From the NCBI GenBank assembly GCA_050942695.1, contig JBMNNU010000145.1:1-7930 (forward strand): a DNA stretch of 7,930 nucleotides, given 5' to 3'. Position 1 is the stretch's first letter. Each line of letters starts with the position of its first letter. Shown here one piece after another: positions 1 through 6,390 of the stretch. This DNA is from JBMNNU01 sp050942695 (GTDB lineage: Bacteria > Chloroflexota > UBA6077). A program made the translations under genes and the position numbers. Under the pieces are notes generated by a model. It was not told where the DNA came from, searched no databases, and was given only the letters and a program-made list of their open reading frames with translations.

Positions 1-724
1 CAAGCTGACGTGGCAATGCAACGACATAGGGCTGGACACGATAGAGGCAGGTGGGACGGTAGCTGTGGCGATGGAGGCAGGGCTGCTGTCGTTTGGCGAT
101 GGAGAGGGAGCGATCCGGTTGCTTGAGGAGGTGCGTAAGGGTAGTGCTCTGGGGCGAGTGATAGGTAATGGAGCGGTAGCGACGGGGAAGATGTTTGGAG
201 TGACGCGTGTGCCCGCGGTGAAGGGCCAGAACATGCCTGCGTACGAGCCTAGGGTAGTGAAGGGGATAGGTGTGACGTACGCGACGAGCACGATGGGGGC
301 AGACCACACAGCGGGGTACACGATAGCGCCTGAGATATTGGGAGTGAGTGGCAAGGTAGACCCGATGGCGCTTGAGAACAAGTGGGAGCTATCGCGGAAC
401 TTCCAGGCGTCGACCGCGTTCATAGACTCGACCGGACACTGCCTGTTCATAGCGTTCCCGATCCTTGACATACCGAGTGGGTTTGAGGGGATGGTCGAGG
501 AGTGTGCCGGGGTGCTGGGTACGAGTTGGACGGGAAGTGATGTGATCCAGATAGGGCTGGAGGTATTGAAGAAGGAGAGGGATTTTAACGAGGCTGCCGG
601 GCTGAGTGCGGTTCACGACCGGCTGCCAGAGTTCATGAAGTACGAGCCGTTGCCGCCGCACAACGTGGTGTGGGACGTTAGTGACGATGACCTGGACTCT
701 GTATATGGAAAGCTGGAGGGATAA
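1..724 (+). CDS. Aldehyde:ferredoxin oxidoreductase (AOR family), C-terminal part, 5' truncated by window edge
   Basis: The reading frame is open from base 2 and gives 240 visible C-terminal residues. AOR-family enzymes carry a tungsto- or molybdo-bispterin and one [4Fe-4S] cluster, and oxidise aldehydes to acids with ferredoxin as acceptor, in the cytoplasm. Two family signatures are visible. One is a CNDxGLDTI pterin-binding segment at visible residues 6-14. The other is D-S-T-G-H-C near residue 147, matching the DxxGxC motif whose Cys is the last cluster ligand in the Pyrococcus furiosus enzyme. Between them lies the conserved PAYEPR...G.GVTYATSTMGADH block. The N-terminal domain with the other cluster cysteines lies outside the window. 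Isoleucine is coded mostly by ATA, unlike the genes downstream. The MoaD-like gene and Fe-ADH that follow fit an alcohol/aldehyde module. The family is secure; the substrate is unknown. Confidence 0.93.
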   Translation, partial: KLTWQCNDIGLDTIEAGGTVAVAMEAGLLSFGDGEGAIRLLEEVRKGSALGRVIGNGAVATGKMFGVTRVPAVKGQNMPAYEPRVVKGIGVTYATSTMGADHTAGYTIAPEILGVSGKVDPMALENKWELSRNFQASTAFIDSTGHCLFIAFPILDIPSGFEGMVEECAGVLGTSWTGSDVIQIGLEVLKKERDFNEAAGLSAVHDRLPEFMKYEPLPPHNVVWDVSDDDLDSVYGKLEG

Positions 725-731
725 GATAACG

Positions 732-757
732 GTAGGCCCGGCTCCAGCCGGGCCTAC
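732..757 (+). terminator. Strong GC-rich hairpin after the AOR gene
   Basis: GTAGGCCCGGC pairs perfectly with GCCGGGCCTAC, giving an 11-bp stem with a TCCA loop that begins 7 nt after the AOR stop. No run of T follows, so it is not a textbook intrinsic terminator. It may reduce read-through or protect the 3' end of the AOR message, which would separate a high AOR level from a lower level of the downstream genes. Confidence 0.6.
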
Positions 758-792
758 CTGCGGAAACGTCTATAGAGCTGAGTGTTGTTAAT

Positions 793-1041
793 ATGGAAGT
801 CAAGCTGCGAGTATATGCGTCGTTACGAGAGTACCTGCCGGAACTCTCGCTTGGCCAGACCAAAGTAATAACAGCGCCTGATGGGATCGCTATCGGCGAG
901 ATGCTGGACCTGCTGGGAATACCGCGCGGGGAAGTAAGGAACTGTTTTGTGAATGGGCTTCAGAGAGAGCAGGGATTCAGATTGAGCGATGGAGATGACG
1001 TAGCGATCTTTCCCCCTGTGGGCGGAGGCAGCGGCGTGTAA
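793..1041 (+). CDS. MoaD/ThiS-family sulfur-carrier protein linked to AOR
   Basis: This is an 82-residue beta-grasp protein. Proteins of this family carry sulfur as a C-terminal thiocarboxylate for molybdopterin (or tungstopterin) dithiolene synthesis, after activation by a MoeB/ThiF-type enzyme. The sequence shows the usual N-terminal KLRVYASLREYLP, the VNG segment near residues 53-55, DGDDVAIFPPV at 66-76 and then glycines at 77-79. The protein does not stop at the diglycine: it continues with Ser-Gly-Val. Only the ATG at 793 fits the family's start, and the Shine-Dalgarno sequence before it is weak. It lies 68 bp after AOR and 31 bp before the Fe-ADH. MoaD-like genes beside AOR genes are common, which suggests an AOR-dedicated cofactor carrier. 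The family is well supported; the partner is inferred. Confidence 0.88.
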   Translation: MEVKLRVYASLREYLPELSLGQTKVITAPDGIAIGEMLDLLGIPRGEVRNCFVNGLQREQGFRLSDGDDVAIFPPVGGGSGV

Positions 1042-1072
1042 GGGGGGCTTAGGATCTCTGAGGGGGTGGCAC

Positions 1073-2221
1073 GTGGAAAACACCAAGTTCGTGGCGCCAG
1101 AGATCATCTTCGGGCCGGGATCGATCGCGCAGATTGGTGAGAGTGCTATCCGACGAGGGGCGAGCAAGCTGTTTCTGGTTACCGACGAGGGCGTGGTTCG
1201 ATCGGGCTGGGTGGAGAAGGCTCTGCCGTTTCTGGTTGAGCACGATCTCCCTTACGAGCTTTGGAGTAGGGTGACCCCCAATCCAAAGGACCACGAGGTG
1301 GAAGAGGGTGCGCGCCAGTATCTGGCGGCCGAATGCGACGCGATACTAGCCATCGGAGGCGGCAGCCCCATAGATGCCGCCAAAGGGGTGGCGATGTTGG
1401 TGACCAACGGAGGGCGGATCCACGACTATGAGGGAGTAAACAAGATAACCTGCCCCCTACCCCCCATGATAATGGTACCAACAACCGCAGGGACCGGCGC
1501 CGACGTATCTCAGTTCGCCATCATCACCGACACGATCCGCAAGGTCAAGATGGTGCTCATCAGCAAGTCCCTGATACCGGATATTTCGATCACCGACCCC
1601 CTGTTACTGACCACCAAAGACCCACAACTCACCGCCTGCACTGGTATGGATGCGTTGACTCATGCCATCGAAGCCTACGTTTCCATAGCGGCTACGCCGA
1701 TGACCGATGTATTGGCGTTGAACGCTATTAAGCTCGTGGCAAAGAACCTCAGGGCATCGGTCGCCAGTCGGGCGAATCTGGATGCGAAGAGGAACATGGC
1801 TATGGCCTGTCTGCAGGCAGGTTTGGCTTTCTCCAATGCAATCCTGGGCGCCACCCACGCGATGGCTCATCAGTTGGGCGCCATACTGGACCTTCCCCAC
1901 GGCCAAGCCGATGCCATCCTCCTACCCCACGTTATGGAGTACAACCTTCTCGCATCGGTCAGCCGTTTCGTGGATATCGCCCAAGCTATGGGCGAAGATA
2001 TAACCTACCTGAGTCAGCGTGAAGCAGCGGATAAAGCCATAAAGGCGGTTAAGGAGCTGGCGCGGGATATCGGCGTGCCCCACGGGCTCAGAACGATAGG
2101 CGTAGCAGAGGAAGACATAGCAGCCTTGAGCGAAAGCGCTATCCACGATGCCTGCCTGGTCACAAACCCACGGGATGCCAGTGCTCGAGACATCGCGGAG
2201 ATCTTTCGGAAAGCTATGTAG
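1073..2221 (+). CDS. Iron-containing alcohol dehydrogenase (group III, FucO-like)
   Basis: This 382-residue protein has full family length. It should interconvert an alcohol and its aldehyde using NAD(H) in the cytoplasm. The N-terminal nucleotide domain has VTDEG at 36-40 (D38 lines up with the NAD-selecting Asp39 of FucO), GGGSPIDAAK at 95-104 and the TTAGTGAD segment at 137-144. The C-terminal helical domain supplies the metal ligands D193 and H197 (GMDALTHAIEAY), H262 and H276 (THAMAHQLGA, LPHGQAD); H266 matches the additional conserved His. The GTG start at 1073 is chosen because GAGGGGG (1060-1066) lies 6 nt upstream and the protein then begins at the usual point of the family. Next to AOR it could make the aldehyde that AOR oxidises, or reduce an aldehyde that AOR produces. 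The substrate cannot be read from sequence. Confidence 0.95.
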   Translation: MENTKFVAPEIIFGPGSIAQIGESAIRRGASKLFLVTDEGVVRSGWVEKALPFLVEHDLPYELWSRVTPNPKDHEVEEGARQYLAAECDAILAIGGGSPIDAAKGVAMLVTNGGRIHDYEGVNKITCPLPPMIMVPTTAGTGADVSQFAIITDTIRKVKMVLISKSLIPDISITDPLLLTTKDPQLTACTGMDALTHAIEAYVSIAATPMTDVLALNAIKLVAKNLRASVASRANLDAKRNMAMACLQAGLAFSNAILGATHAMAHQLGAILDLPHGQADAILLPHVMEYNLLASVSRFVDIAQAMGEDITYLSQREAADKAIKAVKELARDIGVPHGLRTIGVAEEDIAALSESAIHDACLVTNPRDASARDIAEIFRKAM

Positions 2222-2237
2222 GTCTGTGTGAGGGATC

Positions 2238-3761
2238 ATGGAGCCCAATGACGTGGAGAAAAACGTTAACCCGACGGTGCTTGCCGGCGGCGACAATAGC
2301 ATGGATTTTTCCAGTAGCGTACCTGGGCAGAAAGACTCCCTTTTAGCCGTACTGACCGGTATTAACGCCTCAAAACTGGGACATTACGGTGAGCTGAAGA
2401 AGAAGATTAGGGAGCTGGAGATAAGCAATGCGCAGTTGCGCGAGGCGAAGGATGCTGCGGATGGCTTCTGTAAGCAGTTGTCGCGGAACGCGGAGGAGCT
2501 AGCCTCCCTCTACGAGAAGACCCTGGTTCAGGCGCGCAAACTGGATTGGGCCATTACCTCCCTAAAAAGCATCTCACAGGTGCTGACCAACACTACTCAC
2601 GGTATGGATGTCCTGCTGCAATCGGTGGTTCGGACGGTGGCTGATCTGTTCGCCACCGAGTATGCGGTGATGACGGTGGGCGGCGAGGACGGCACCGACG
2701 AGGTCGTCTACTGCGCCTACGGCCTTCCACCTGTTCCAATGCCCGCCGTTCCCCCCCAGCAACTGCTGGATTTGGCTTCGAAGCTCGCCAAGGACCGTCG
2801 CCCGATCCTGCATACACCAAAAAATGGCGATGGGCTTCCTACTGTGCTCTGTGTTCCGATGCTTCGGGAGGGTATGCTGGTCGGCAACATCTGCCTCCAG
2901 TGCCAGAATGGAGACGACTTTTCGGAAAACGCCCTTTCCATCCTCCAGACACTGGCCAATCAGGCTGCCATCGCTATAGAGAACGCCAGACTATTCGAAG
3001 AAAGTCGGCGGCTTCAGGCTGAAACGAGGAAGCTGTATGAGCTGGCCTTGAGGCAAAAGGACGAGGCGGAGAGGCGAACCCTGGAGTTGAAGCAGGCTCG
3101 GGACGAGTTGAGCGTCATGCAGAAGGAGCAGATCCTCAACCAAGAGAGGAACCGGATAGCGCGAGAGTTGCACGATAGCGTTGCGCAGATTCTGATCAGT
3201 ATCGGATTGAACCTGGAGTGGTGCAGACAGCAGCTCCCGGAAGGCACGCCGATCTACGAACGGATACTCTGCTTGAAAAAGTTGGCTCGCAATGGGGTTT
3301 ACGAGATCCGTAACGCGATCTTCGAGCTATGGTCTAGCGAGATCTCGGAGATCGGCCTTGTTCCGGCGCTAGAGAGAATGACCAGAGAGTTTCAGCGGAT
3401 CGCCTCGATCGAAACGGACTTCTCGGTCAAGGGCGATGTGAGGCGGCTACCTACGCACACCGAAACCGTGCTCTACCGGGTGACCCAGGAGGCGCTATAC
3501 AACGCTTTCAAACACGCGCAGGCCACTCGCTTGGATATCGAGGCGAAATATGGTGCCGGGGAAGTCCAACTGCGGATCACCGATAACGGTGTTGGGATCG
3601 ACGAGGCAGCGGTTGCGAGGGGTGAAGAGGGGCTTACCTATGGACTCAAAACCATGCTTGCTCGCGTGCGAGAGGTGAACGGAGTCCTGGAGATTCGAAA
3701 TCTATCGAGAGAGGGTGGTGGGACGAGAGTTGTAGCCAGAGTGCCAGTAAAGGAGGTGTGA
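2238..3761 (+). CDS. Soluble GAF-domain sensor histidine kinase (HisKA_3 / NarX-DegS type)
   Basis: The 507-residue protein has no transmembrane segment or signal peptide, so it should sense a cytoplasmic signal. Reading order: a short low-complexity N-terminus; a coiled coil at about 50-110; a GAF domain at about 115-250; a second coiled coil at 250-303; the HisKA_3 dimerisation/phosphoacceptor helix with RNRIARELHDSVAQ, where H312 is the phosphorylated His; and an HATPase_c domain with N-box E418...N422...H426, G1 box DNGVGID (449-455) and GGGTRVVARVP near the end. The GAF domain holds four cysteines (159, 205, 219, 222), two of them in a CxxC. The ATG at 2238 follows AGGGA and lies 16 nt after the Fe-ADH stop, which suggests co-transcription. 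The response regulator begins 1 nt downstream. The ligand is unknown; redox state or an aldehyde would fit the context. Confidence 0.94.
   Translation: MEPNDVEKNVNPTVLAGGDNSMDFSSSVPGQKDSLLAVLTGINASKLGHYGELKKKIRELEISNAQLREAKDAADGFCKQLSRNAEELASLYEKTLVQARKLDWAITSLKSISQVLTNTTHGMDVLLQSVVRTVADLFATEYAVMTVGGEDGTDEVVYCAYGLPPVPMPAVPPQQLLDLASKLAKDRRPILHTPKNGDGLPTVLCVPMLREGMLVGNICLQCQNGDDFSENALSILQTLANQAAIAIENARLFEESRRLQAETRKLYELALRQKDEAERRTLELKQARDELSVMQKEQILNQERNRIARELHDSVAQILISIGLNLEWCRQQLPEGTPIYERILCLKKLARNGVYEIRNAIFELWSSEISEIGLVPALERMTREFQRIASIETDFSVKGDVRRLPTHTETVLYRVTQEALYNAFKHAQATRLDIEAKYGAGEVQLRITDNGVGIDEAAVARGEEGLTYGLKTMLARVREVNGVLEIRNLSREGGGTRVVARVPVKEV
3751..3756 (+). promoter_or_regulatory. 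Perfect Shine-Dalgarno that sets a TTG start
   Basis: AGGAGG lies inside the last codons of the kinase gene, six nucleotides before the TTG at 3763. It decides the regulator's start, because no ATG or GTG lies near the beginning of the receiver domain. With a 1-nt gap between stop and start, it implies translational coupling of kinase and regulator. Confidence 0.85.
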
Positions 3762-3762
3762 A

Positions 3763-4401
3763 TTGGGTCCCACACGAGTCCTACTGGTAGACGATCACTG
3801 CATCGTACGGCAGGGCATCAGGTCGCTCCTGGAGCTGGAACGAGACATGGATGTGGTGGGAGAGGCGCCAAACGGCGCAAAGGCGCTGGAGCTGATCGAT
3901 CAATTAAACCCCGATCTGGTTTTACTGGACGTCAAGATGCCGGATATGGACGGAGCAGAGGTGTGCCGGCAAAGCCTGGCTCGCCATCCCGATCTACCCA
4001 TCATAATCCTAACGGCCTTTCCAGGGCAGGACAATGTGCTCCGGTGTATACGTGCTGGGGCGAAGGGGTTCGTTCTAAAGGATGTAGATGTGTTCGAGCT
4101 GGTCAGGACGATCCGAGCCGTTTGTCGGGGCGAGTCGGTGCTCGATTCGAAGATTGCCGGGACGGTGATGGACGAGTTGAGGAAGCGATCCCAGGAACCC
4201 CAGGACGAAACGCAACTAACCGATCGAGAGGTCAAAACCATCCAGCTCATGGCCCAGGGGTTGACCAATCAGGAGATCGGCTGGCAGTTGTGCCTGAGTA
4301 CCAGCAGCGTGAAAATGTACATCCGAAGGATCCAGGAAAAGCTTGGTGTGTCAAGCCGGGGCGCAATTATCTACGAAGCCTCGAAGAGAAACCTCATATA
4401 G
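3763..4401 (+). CDS. NarL/FixJ-type response regulator (REC + LuxR HTH)
   Basis: This 212-residue transcription factor is the evident partner of the kinase that ends 1 nt upstream. The receiver domain (about 4-120) has the acidic pair D10/D11, phosphoacceptor D56 in DLVLLDVKMPDMDG, T84 and K106 (the GFVLKD block). The LuxR-type helix-turn-helix lies at about 152-199 (LTDREVKTIQLMAQGLTNQE, then the recognition helix STSSVKMYIRRIQEKLGV). Phosphorylation should release or dimerise the DNA-binding domain. The protein starts with TTG, supported by the AGGAGG before it. It is the last gene of the block, so likely targets are the AOR/ADH operon itself or the DUF362 genes across the following intergenic region. 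This is inferred from position; no operator was identified. Confidence 0.96.
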   Translation: MGPTRVLLVDDHCIVRQGIRSLLELERDMDVVGEAPNGAKALELIDQLNPDLVLLDVKMPDMDGAEVCRQSLARHPDLPIIILTAFPGQDNVLRCIRAGAKGFVLKDVDVFELVRTIRAVCRGESVLDSKIAGTVMDELRKRSQEPQDETQLTDREVKTIQLMAQGLTNQEIGWQLCLSTSSVKMYIRRIQEKLGVSSRGAIIYEASKRNLI

Positions 4402-4645
4402 GAGCCAATCCACAGCGGGTTAACCGCGCACTTCTCACTGTCCTTTTGGTTAGTCTCCACTCTGTCTAAATGGCCATTTGTTGTCTTTTTGGCCAGCCGA
4501 GAACTCTCCATCTTATTGCCGAACAATATCTTCTTGTAGATTGATAGTGCATTCGGATTGCTTCATCCTTATAAAAAGGCTTTGGCGCATCATCAAGCTG
4601 AATATGGGCATTAAAAATAATAAAAAGGGGGGGTGATGAAGGGCG
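4402..4645 (+). other. AT-rich intergenic stretch after the response regulator
   Basis: No credible gene is seen here. A small palindrome (GCGG/CCGC, 4415-4427) just after the stop, followed by pyrimidine-rich sequence, could be a weak terminator. The stretch 4535-4632 is clearly richer in A and T than the rest of the window, with TTATAAAAAGG at 4569-4579 and an A-rich tract ending in seven Gs at 4611-4633. It is the likeliest place for a promoter of the downstream DUF362 gene. I could not find a -35/-10 pair with acceptable spacing, so no promoter is called. Confidence 0.4.
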
Positions 4646-4749
4646 AGAGGCGTGTTCGTGCAGGCCATTGCACGGCGCCGCCTCTGTACGGTGAAACCGG
4701 TTTTGCAGGAGGTGGGGCGGGTGTGAAACCGGCTCGATCGTGCCGCCCC
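4646..4749 (+). ncRNA. Candidate structured 5' leader upstream of the DUF362 gene
   Basis: Several stems are packed into about 100 nt. AGAGGCG (4646-4652) pairs with CGCCTCT (4679-4685). Inside it, after a symmetric 4/4 internal loop, CGTGCA (4657-4662) pairs with TGCACG (4669-4674) around a 6-nt loop. CGGT-GAA-ACCG follows at 4689-4699. GGGGCGG (4714-4720) pairs with CCGCCCC (4743-4749). GTGAAACCGG occurs twice (4691-4700, 4723-4732). No known riboswitch class was recognised. It lies about 180-280 nt before the DUF362 start and is separated from it by a later element insertion. It could be a leader RNA or just another composite repeat. Confidence 0.4.
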
Positions 4750-4752
4750 TTG

Positions 4753-4760
4753 CTACTGGC
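4753..4760 (+). repeat. Target-site duplication, left copy, element A
   Basis: CTACTGGC directly precedes the element, and the same 8 bases directly follow it at 4874-4881. Because the element begins with GGC and the right-hand site is also followed by GGC, the identity extends to 11 bases; 8 is preferred because element B shows a duplication of that size. Confidence 0.85.
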
Positions 4761-4873
4761 GGCATGGTTCACACAAATAGCCAGATCTGTAGCGTCGAGG
4801 CTCGTCCCCGACGAGGTACCACGTCAGGCACAAGGCCTGACGCTACATTGTGACTCGTGCCGTGAACCATGCC
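4761..4873. mobile_element. Miniature inverted-repeat element, copy A (113 bp)
   Basis: The element is bounded by perfect 12-bp inverted termini, GGCATGGTTCAC (4761-4772) and GTGAACCATGCC (4862-4873), and flanked by an 8-bp direct duplication. It has no coding capacity, so it must move with a transposase supplied elsewhere. The layout is left arm 4761-4789, palindromic core 4790-4847 and right arm 4848-4873. Copy B (6578-6705) has the same arms in the opposite orientation. Several IS families make 8-bp duplications, and I do not assign it to one. Confidence 0.85.
4790..4847 (+). repeat. Palindromic core unit within element A
   Basis: This 58-bp unit is 95% identical (3 differences) to 6604-6661 in the same orientation. 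It is bounded by TGTAGCGTC (from 4788) and GACGCTACA (4839-4847), a perfect 9-bp inverted repeat. Inside are two hairpins: 4794-4812 with loop CTCGT and one A/C mismatch, and 4823-4841 (GTCAGGC/GCCTGAC, loop ACAAG). A central GGTACC separates them. It can fold as a cloverleaf-like figure or as one long hairpin. Confidence 0.85.
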
Positions 4874-4881
4874 CTACTGGC
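4874..4881 (+). repeat. Target-site duplication, right copy, element A
   Basis: This second CTACTGGC immediately follows the element. It belongs to the original target, in which CTGGCG (4877-4882) and CGCCAG (4889-4894) form a hairpin with a GCAAAA loop. The insertion therefore hit one arm of a small palindrome. Confidence 0.85.
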
Positions 4882-4913
4882 GGCAAAACGCCAGCTTCTT
4901 AACTCCTATGGAG

Positions 4914-4921
4914 AAAGGAGA
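4914..4921 (+). promoter_or_regulatory. Shine-Dalgarno that sets the start of the first DUF362 gene
   Basis: AAAGGAGA ends 7 nt before the ATG at 4929. The same frame is open further upstream, with in-frame ATGs at 4869 and 4908. The 4869 start lies inside the mobile element and has no such site, so 4929 is the supported start. Confidence 0.85.
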
Positions 4922-4928
4922 GCGCGAA

Positions 4929-6275
4929 ATGGCAAAGTCACAGGTGTGGTACGCGGACGCCGGAGCCACCAACTGGACCGAGAGTATGGTGTGCAAGGCG
5001 AAGGATCTCTTCTATGAGTCAAAGATCAACGAGTGCATCGAGAAGGGCGACAAAGTCGCCATCAAGATCCACGTCGGAGAGTGGAACCGGACCAGTTGTC
5101 TTCGACCGGAGTTAGTAGCGGCCATTGTGGAGGAGGTCAAGGCCTGTGGCGGAAAGCCGTTCGTTACAGACACCACCACACTGACCTATCACGCCTTCAA
5201 CAACCGCCACAACGGCACGCAGGAGTTGGAAGGCGCCTACCGGCACGGCTTTACCCCCGATGGGCTGGGCTGCCCCATGATCATCGGCGACGGCTGGTCG
5301 GGGTGTGACGATGTAAGGGTGGAGATCCCTGAGGGCAACATCCTCAAGGAGACCTACATCGGCGCCGCGATCGCCAACGCCGATGTGCTGATCCCCGTGG
5401 CCCACGCCAAGGGGCACTCCATCACCGCCTACGGCGGATCGATCAAGCTGATCGGCATCGGCGCGCAGTCTAAGAGGGGCAAATACCAGACCCACCTGGC
5501 TATGTGGGGCGACCCGGCAGATGCCATCGGCTATCCCGCGGTGAAAGCGGACAAGTGCCTGAAGAGGAATTGCGAGTTCTGGAAGCAGTGCGAGGATGGA
5601 TGCCCCAGGAGCGCAATTGAGATCAGCGATAGCGCGCTCAAAGTGGACATGTCCAAGTGCTACCTCTGCTATAGCTGCCAGGTTACCTGCCTCTTCACTG
5701 GACATGAGGCTATTGGCTTTGTGGGCGATTACTTCCCGTTCGCCCAGATCGCGATGTCCGACGCCGCGCTGGGATGCTTGAAGCTGTTCGATCCCGGCAA
5801 GGTCGGCTACATCACCTACGCCATGGATGTCAACCCCGAGTGCGACTGCTTCCCATGGGCCGGCACACCGGTCTCCGTGGACGTGGGCGTGCTGGCCTCG
5901 AAGGACATCGTGGCTATCGATGCGGCCACAGTCGACCTCATCGACAAGGCTCCCATCTATCCCGGCTCGCGCGCGGCGGAGCTAGGATTGAAGCCCGGAG
6001 ACGATAAGTTCAAGGCGGTCAACTCCTTCACCCCGAGGATCGGAATAAAGGCCGCTGAGAGTATCGGCATGGGGACCACCAACTACGACTTGATTGGCTA
6101 CGAGCCTGCTTTGACGGCCGAAAACGTTGCTAAGTGGCAGATCCAGAAGTATCCGCCCACGGTGGACCTGCGGGAGATGCTGAAGGCTCGCGACCTGGTC
6201 GCCGAGGTTCAGCCATTCAGGCGCGTGGACTTCCGCGAGAGGCCAAATTGGCACGCCTTCGAGCCGAAGGCCTGA
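4929..6275 (+). CDS. DUF362 iron-sulfur protein with ferredoxin-like insert (paralogue 1)
   Basis: This 448-residue protein has no signal peptide or membrane segment and is presumed cytoplasmic. The DUF362 fold is recognisable from KVAIKIHVGEWNRTSCLRPE (42-61), GGKPFVTDT (74-82), the VAHAKGH...GGSIKLIGIG block (157-178) and VDVGVLASKDIVAIDAATVD (317-336). A two-cluster ferredoxin insert lies at 207-256. Its first motif is irregular, C210-x4-C215-x5-C221-x3-C225-Pro; the second is standard, C244-x2-C247-x2-C250-x3-C254, but followed by Leu rather than Pro. The CDC pair typical of many DUF362 proteins is present (C305, C307). The last 100 or so residues extend beyond the usual domain. The biochemical role of DUF362 proteins is poorly defined; electron transfer is plausible. 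It could accept electrons from AOR, but that is inference from neighbourhood only. Confidence 0.9.
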   Translation: MAKSQVWYADAGATNWTESMVCKAKDLFYESKINECIEKGDKVAIKIHVGEWNRTSCLRPELVAAIVEEVKACGGKPFVTDTTTLTYHAFNNRHNGTQELEGAYRHGFTPDGLGCPMIIGDGWSGCDDVRVEIPEGNILKETYIGAAIANADVLIPVAHAKGHSITAYGGSIKLIGIGAQSKRGKYQTHLAMWGDPADAIGYPAVKADKCLKRNCEFWKQCEDGCPRSAIEISDSALKVDMSKCYLCYSCQVTCLFTGHEAIGFVGDYFPFAQIAMSDAALGCLKLFDPGKVGYITYAMDVNPECDCFPWAGTPVSVDVGVLASKDIVAIDAATVDLIDKAPIYPGSRAAELGLKPGDDKFKAVNSFTPRIGIKAAESIGMGTTNYDLIGYEPALTAENVAKWQIQKYPPTVDLREMLKARDLVAEVQPFRRVDFRERPNWHAFEPKA

Positions 6276-6390
6276 CACCCTATCGAGACGGGTTCTGATT
6301 GGTCGAGGGCTAGGCACAAGGCAACAGACACGTCGATCGAGATAGTGCGCGGCCAAATTGGTTTGGCAGGTCGCGTGAGCGTCCTATGCC

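Noticed and set aside
4471..4495. TGGCCA...TGGCCA with T-rich loop as a terminator
   Set aside because: The hexamer is self-complementary, so a 6-bp stem with a 13-nt loop is expected easily. The T-run lies in the loop rather than after the stem.
4541..4575. TTGATA ... TATAAA as a sigma-70-type promoter
   Set aside because: The spacing is 23 nt, well beyond the usual 16-18, and no alternative pair with correct spacing was found.
4640..4715. Group II intron domain V/VI remnant (CTGTACGGT and GCAGGAGG look faintly similar)
   Set aside because: There is no AGC/GTTC pairing of the right length and no reverse transcriptase, so the resemblance is too short to support.
4633..4902. An 89-codon open frame starting with GTG after a G-run
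   Set aside because: It runs through the hairpin block and straight across the mobile element. The product is compositionally odd and resembles nothing I know; the bases are better explained by stems and repeats.
4869..4928. Upstream extension of the first DUF362 reading frame to an ATG at 4869
   Set aside because: That ATG lies within the terminal repeat of mobile element A and has no ribosome-binding site, while the ATG at 4929 has AAAGGAGA at proper distance and gives a normal family N-terminus.
5112..5705. 197-codon open frame on the minus strand
   Set aside because: It lies opposite the first DUF362 gene, whose motifs are unambiguous. It is a shadow caused by GC-rich third positions.
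6241..6361. 11-bp direct repeat GGCCAAATTGG at 6241-6251 and 6351-6361
   Set aside because: One copy lies inside the coding end of the first DUF362 gene, and several chance 11-mer repeats are expected in a window of this size.
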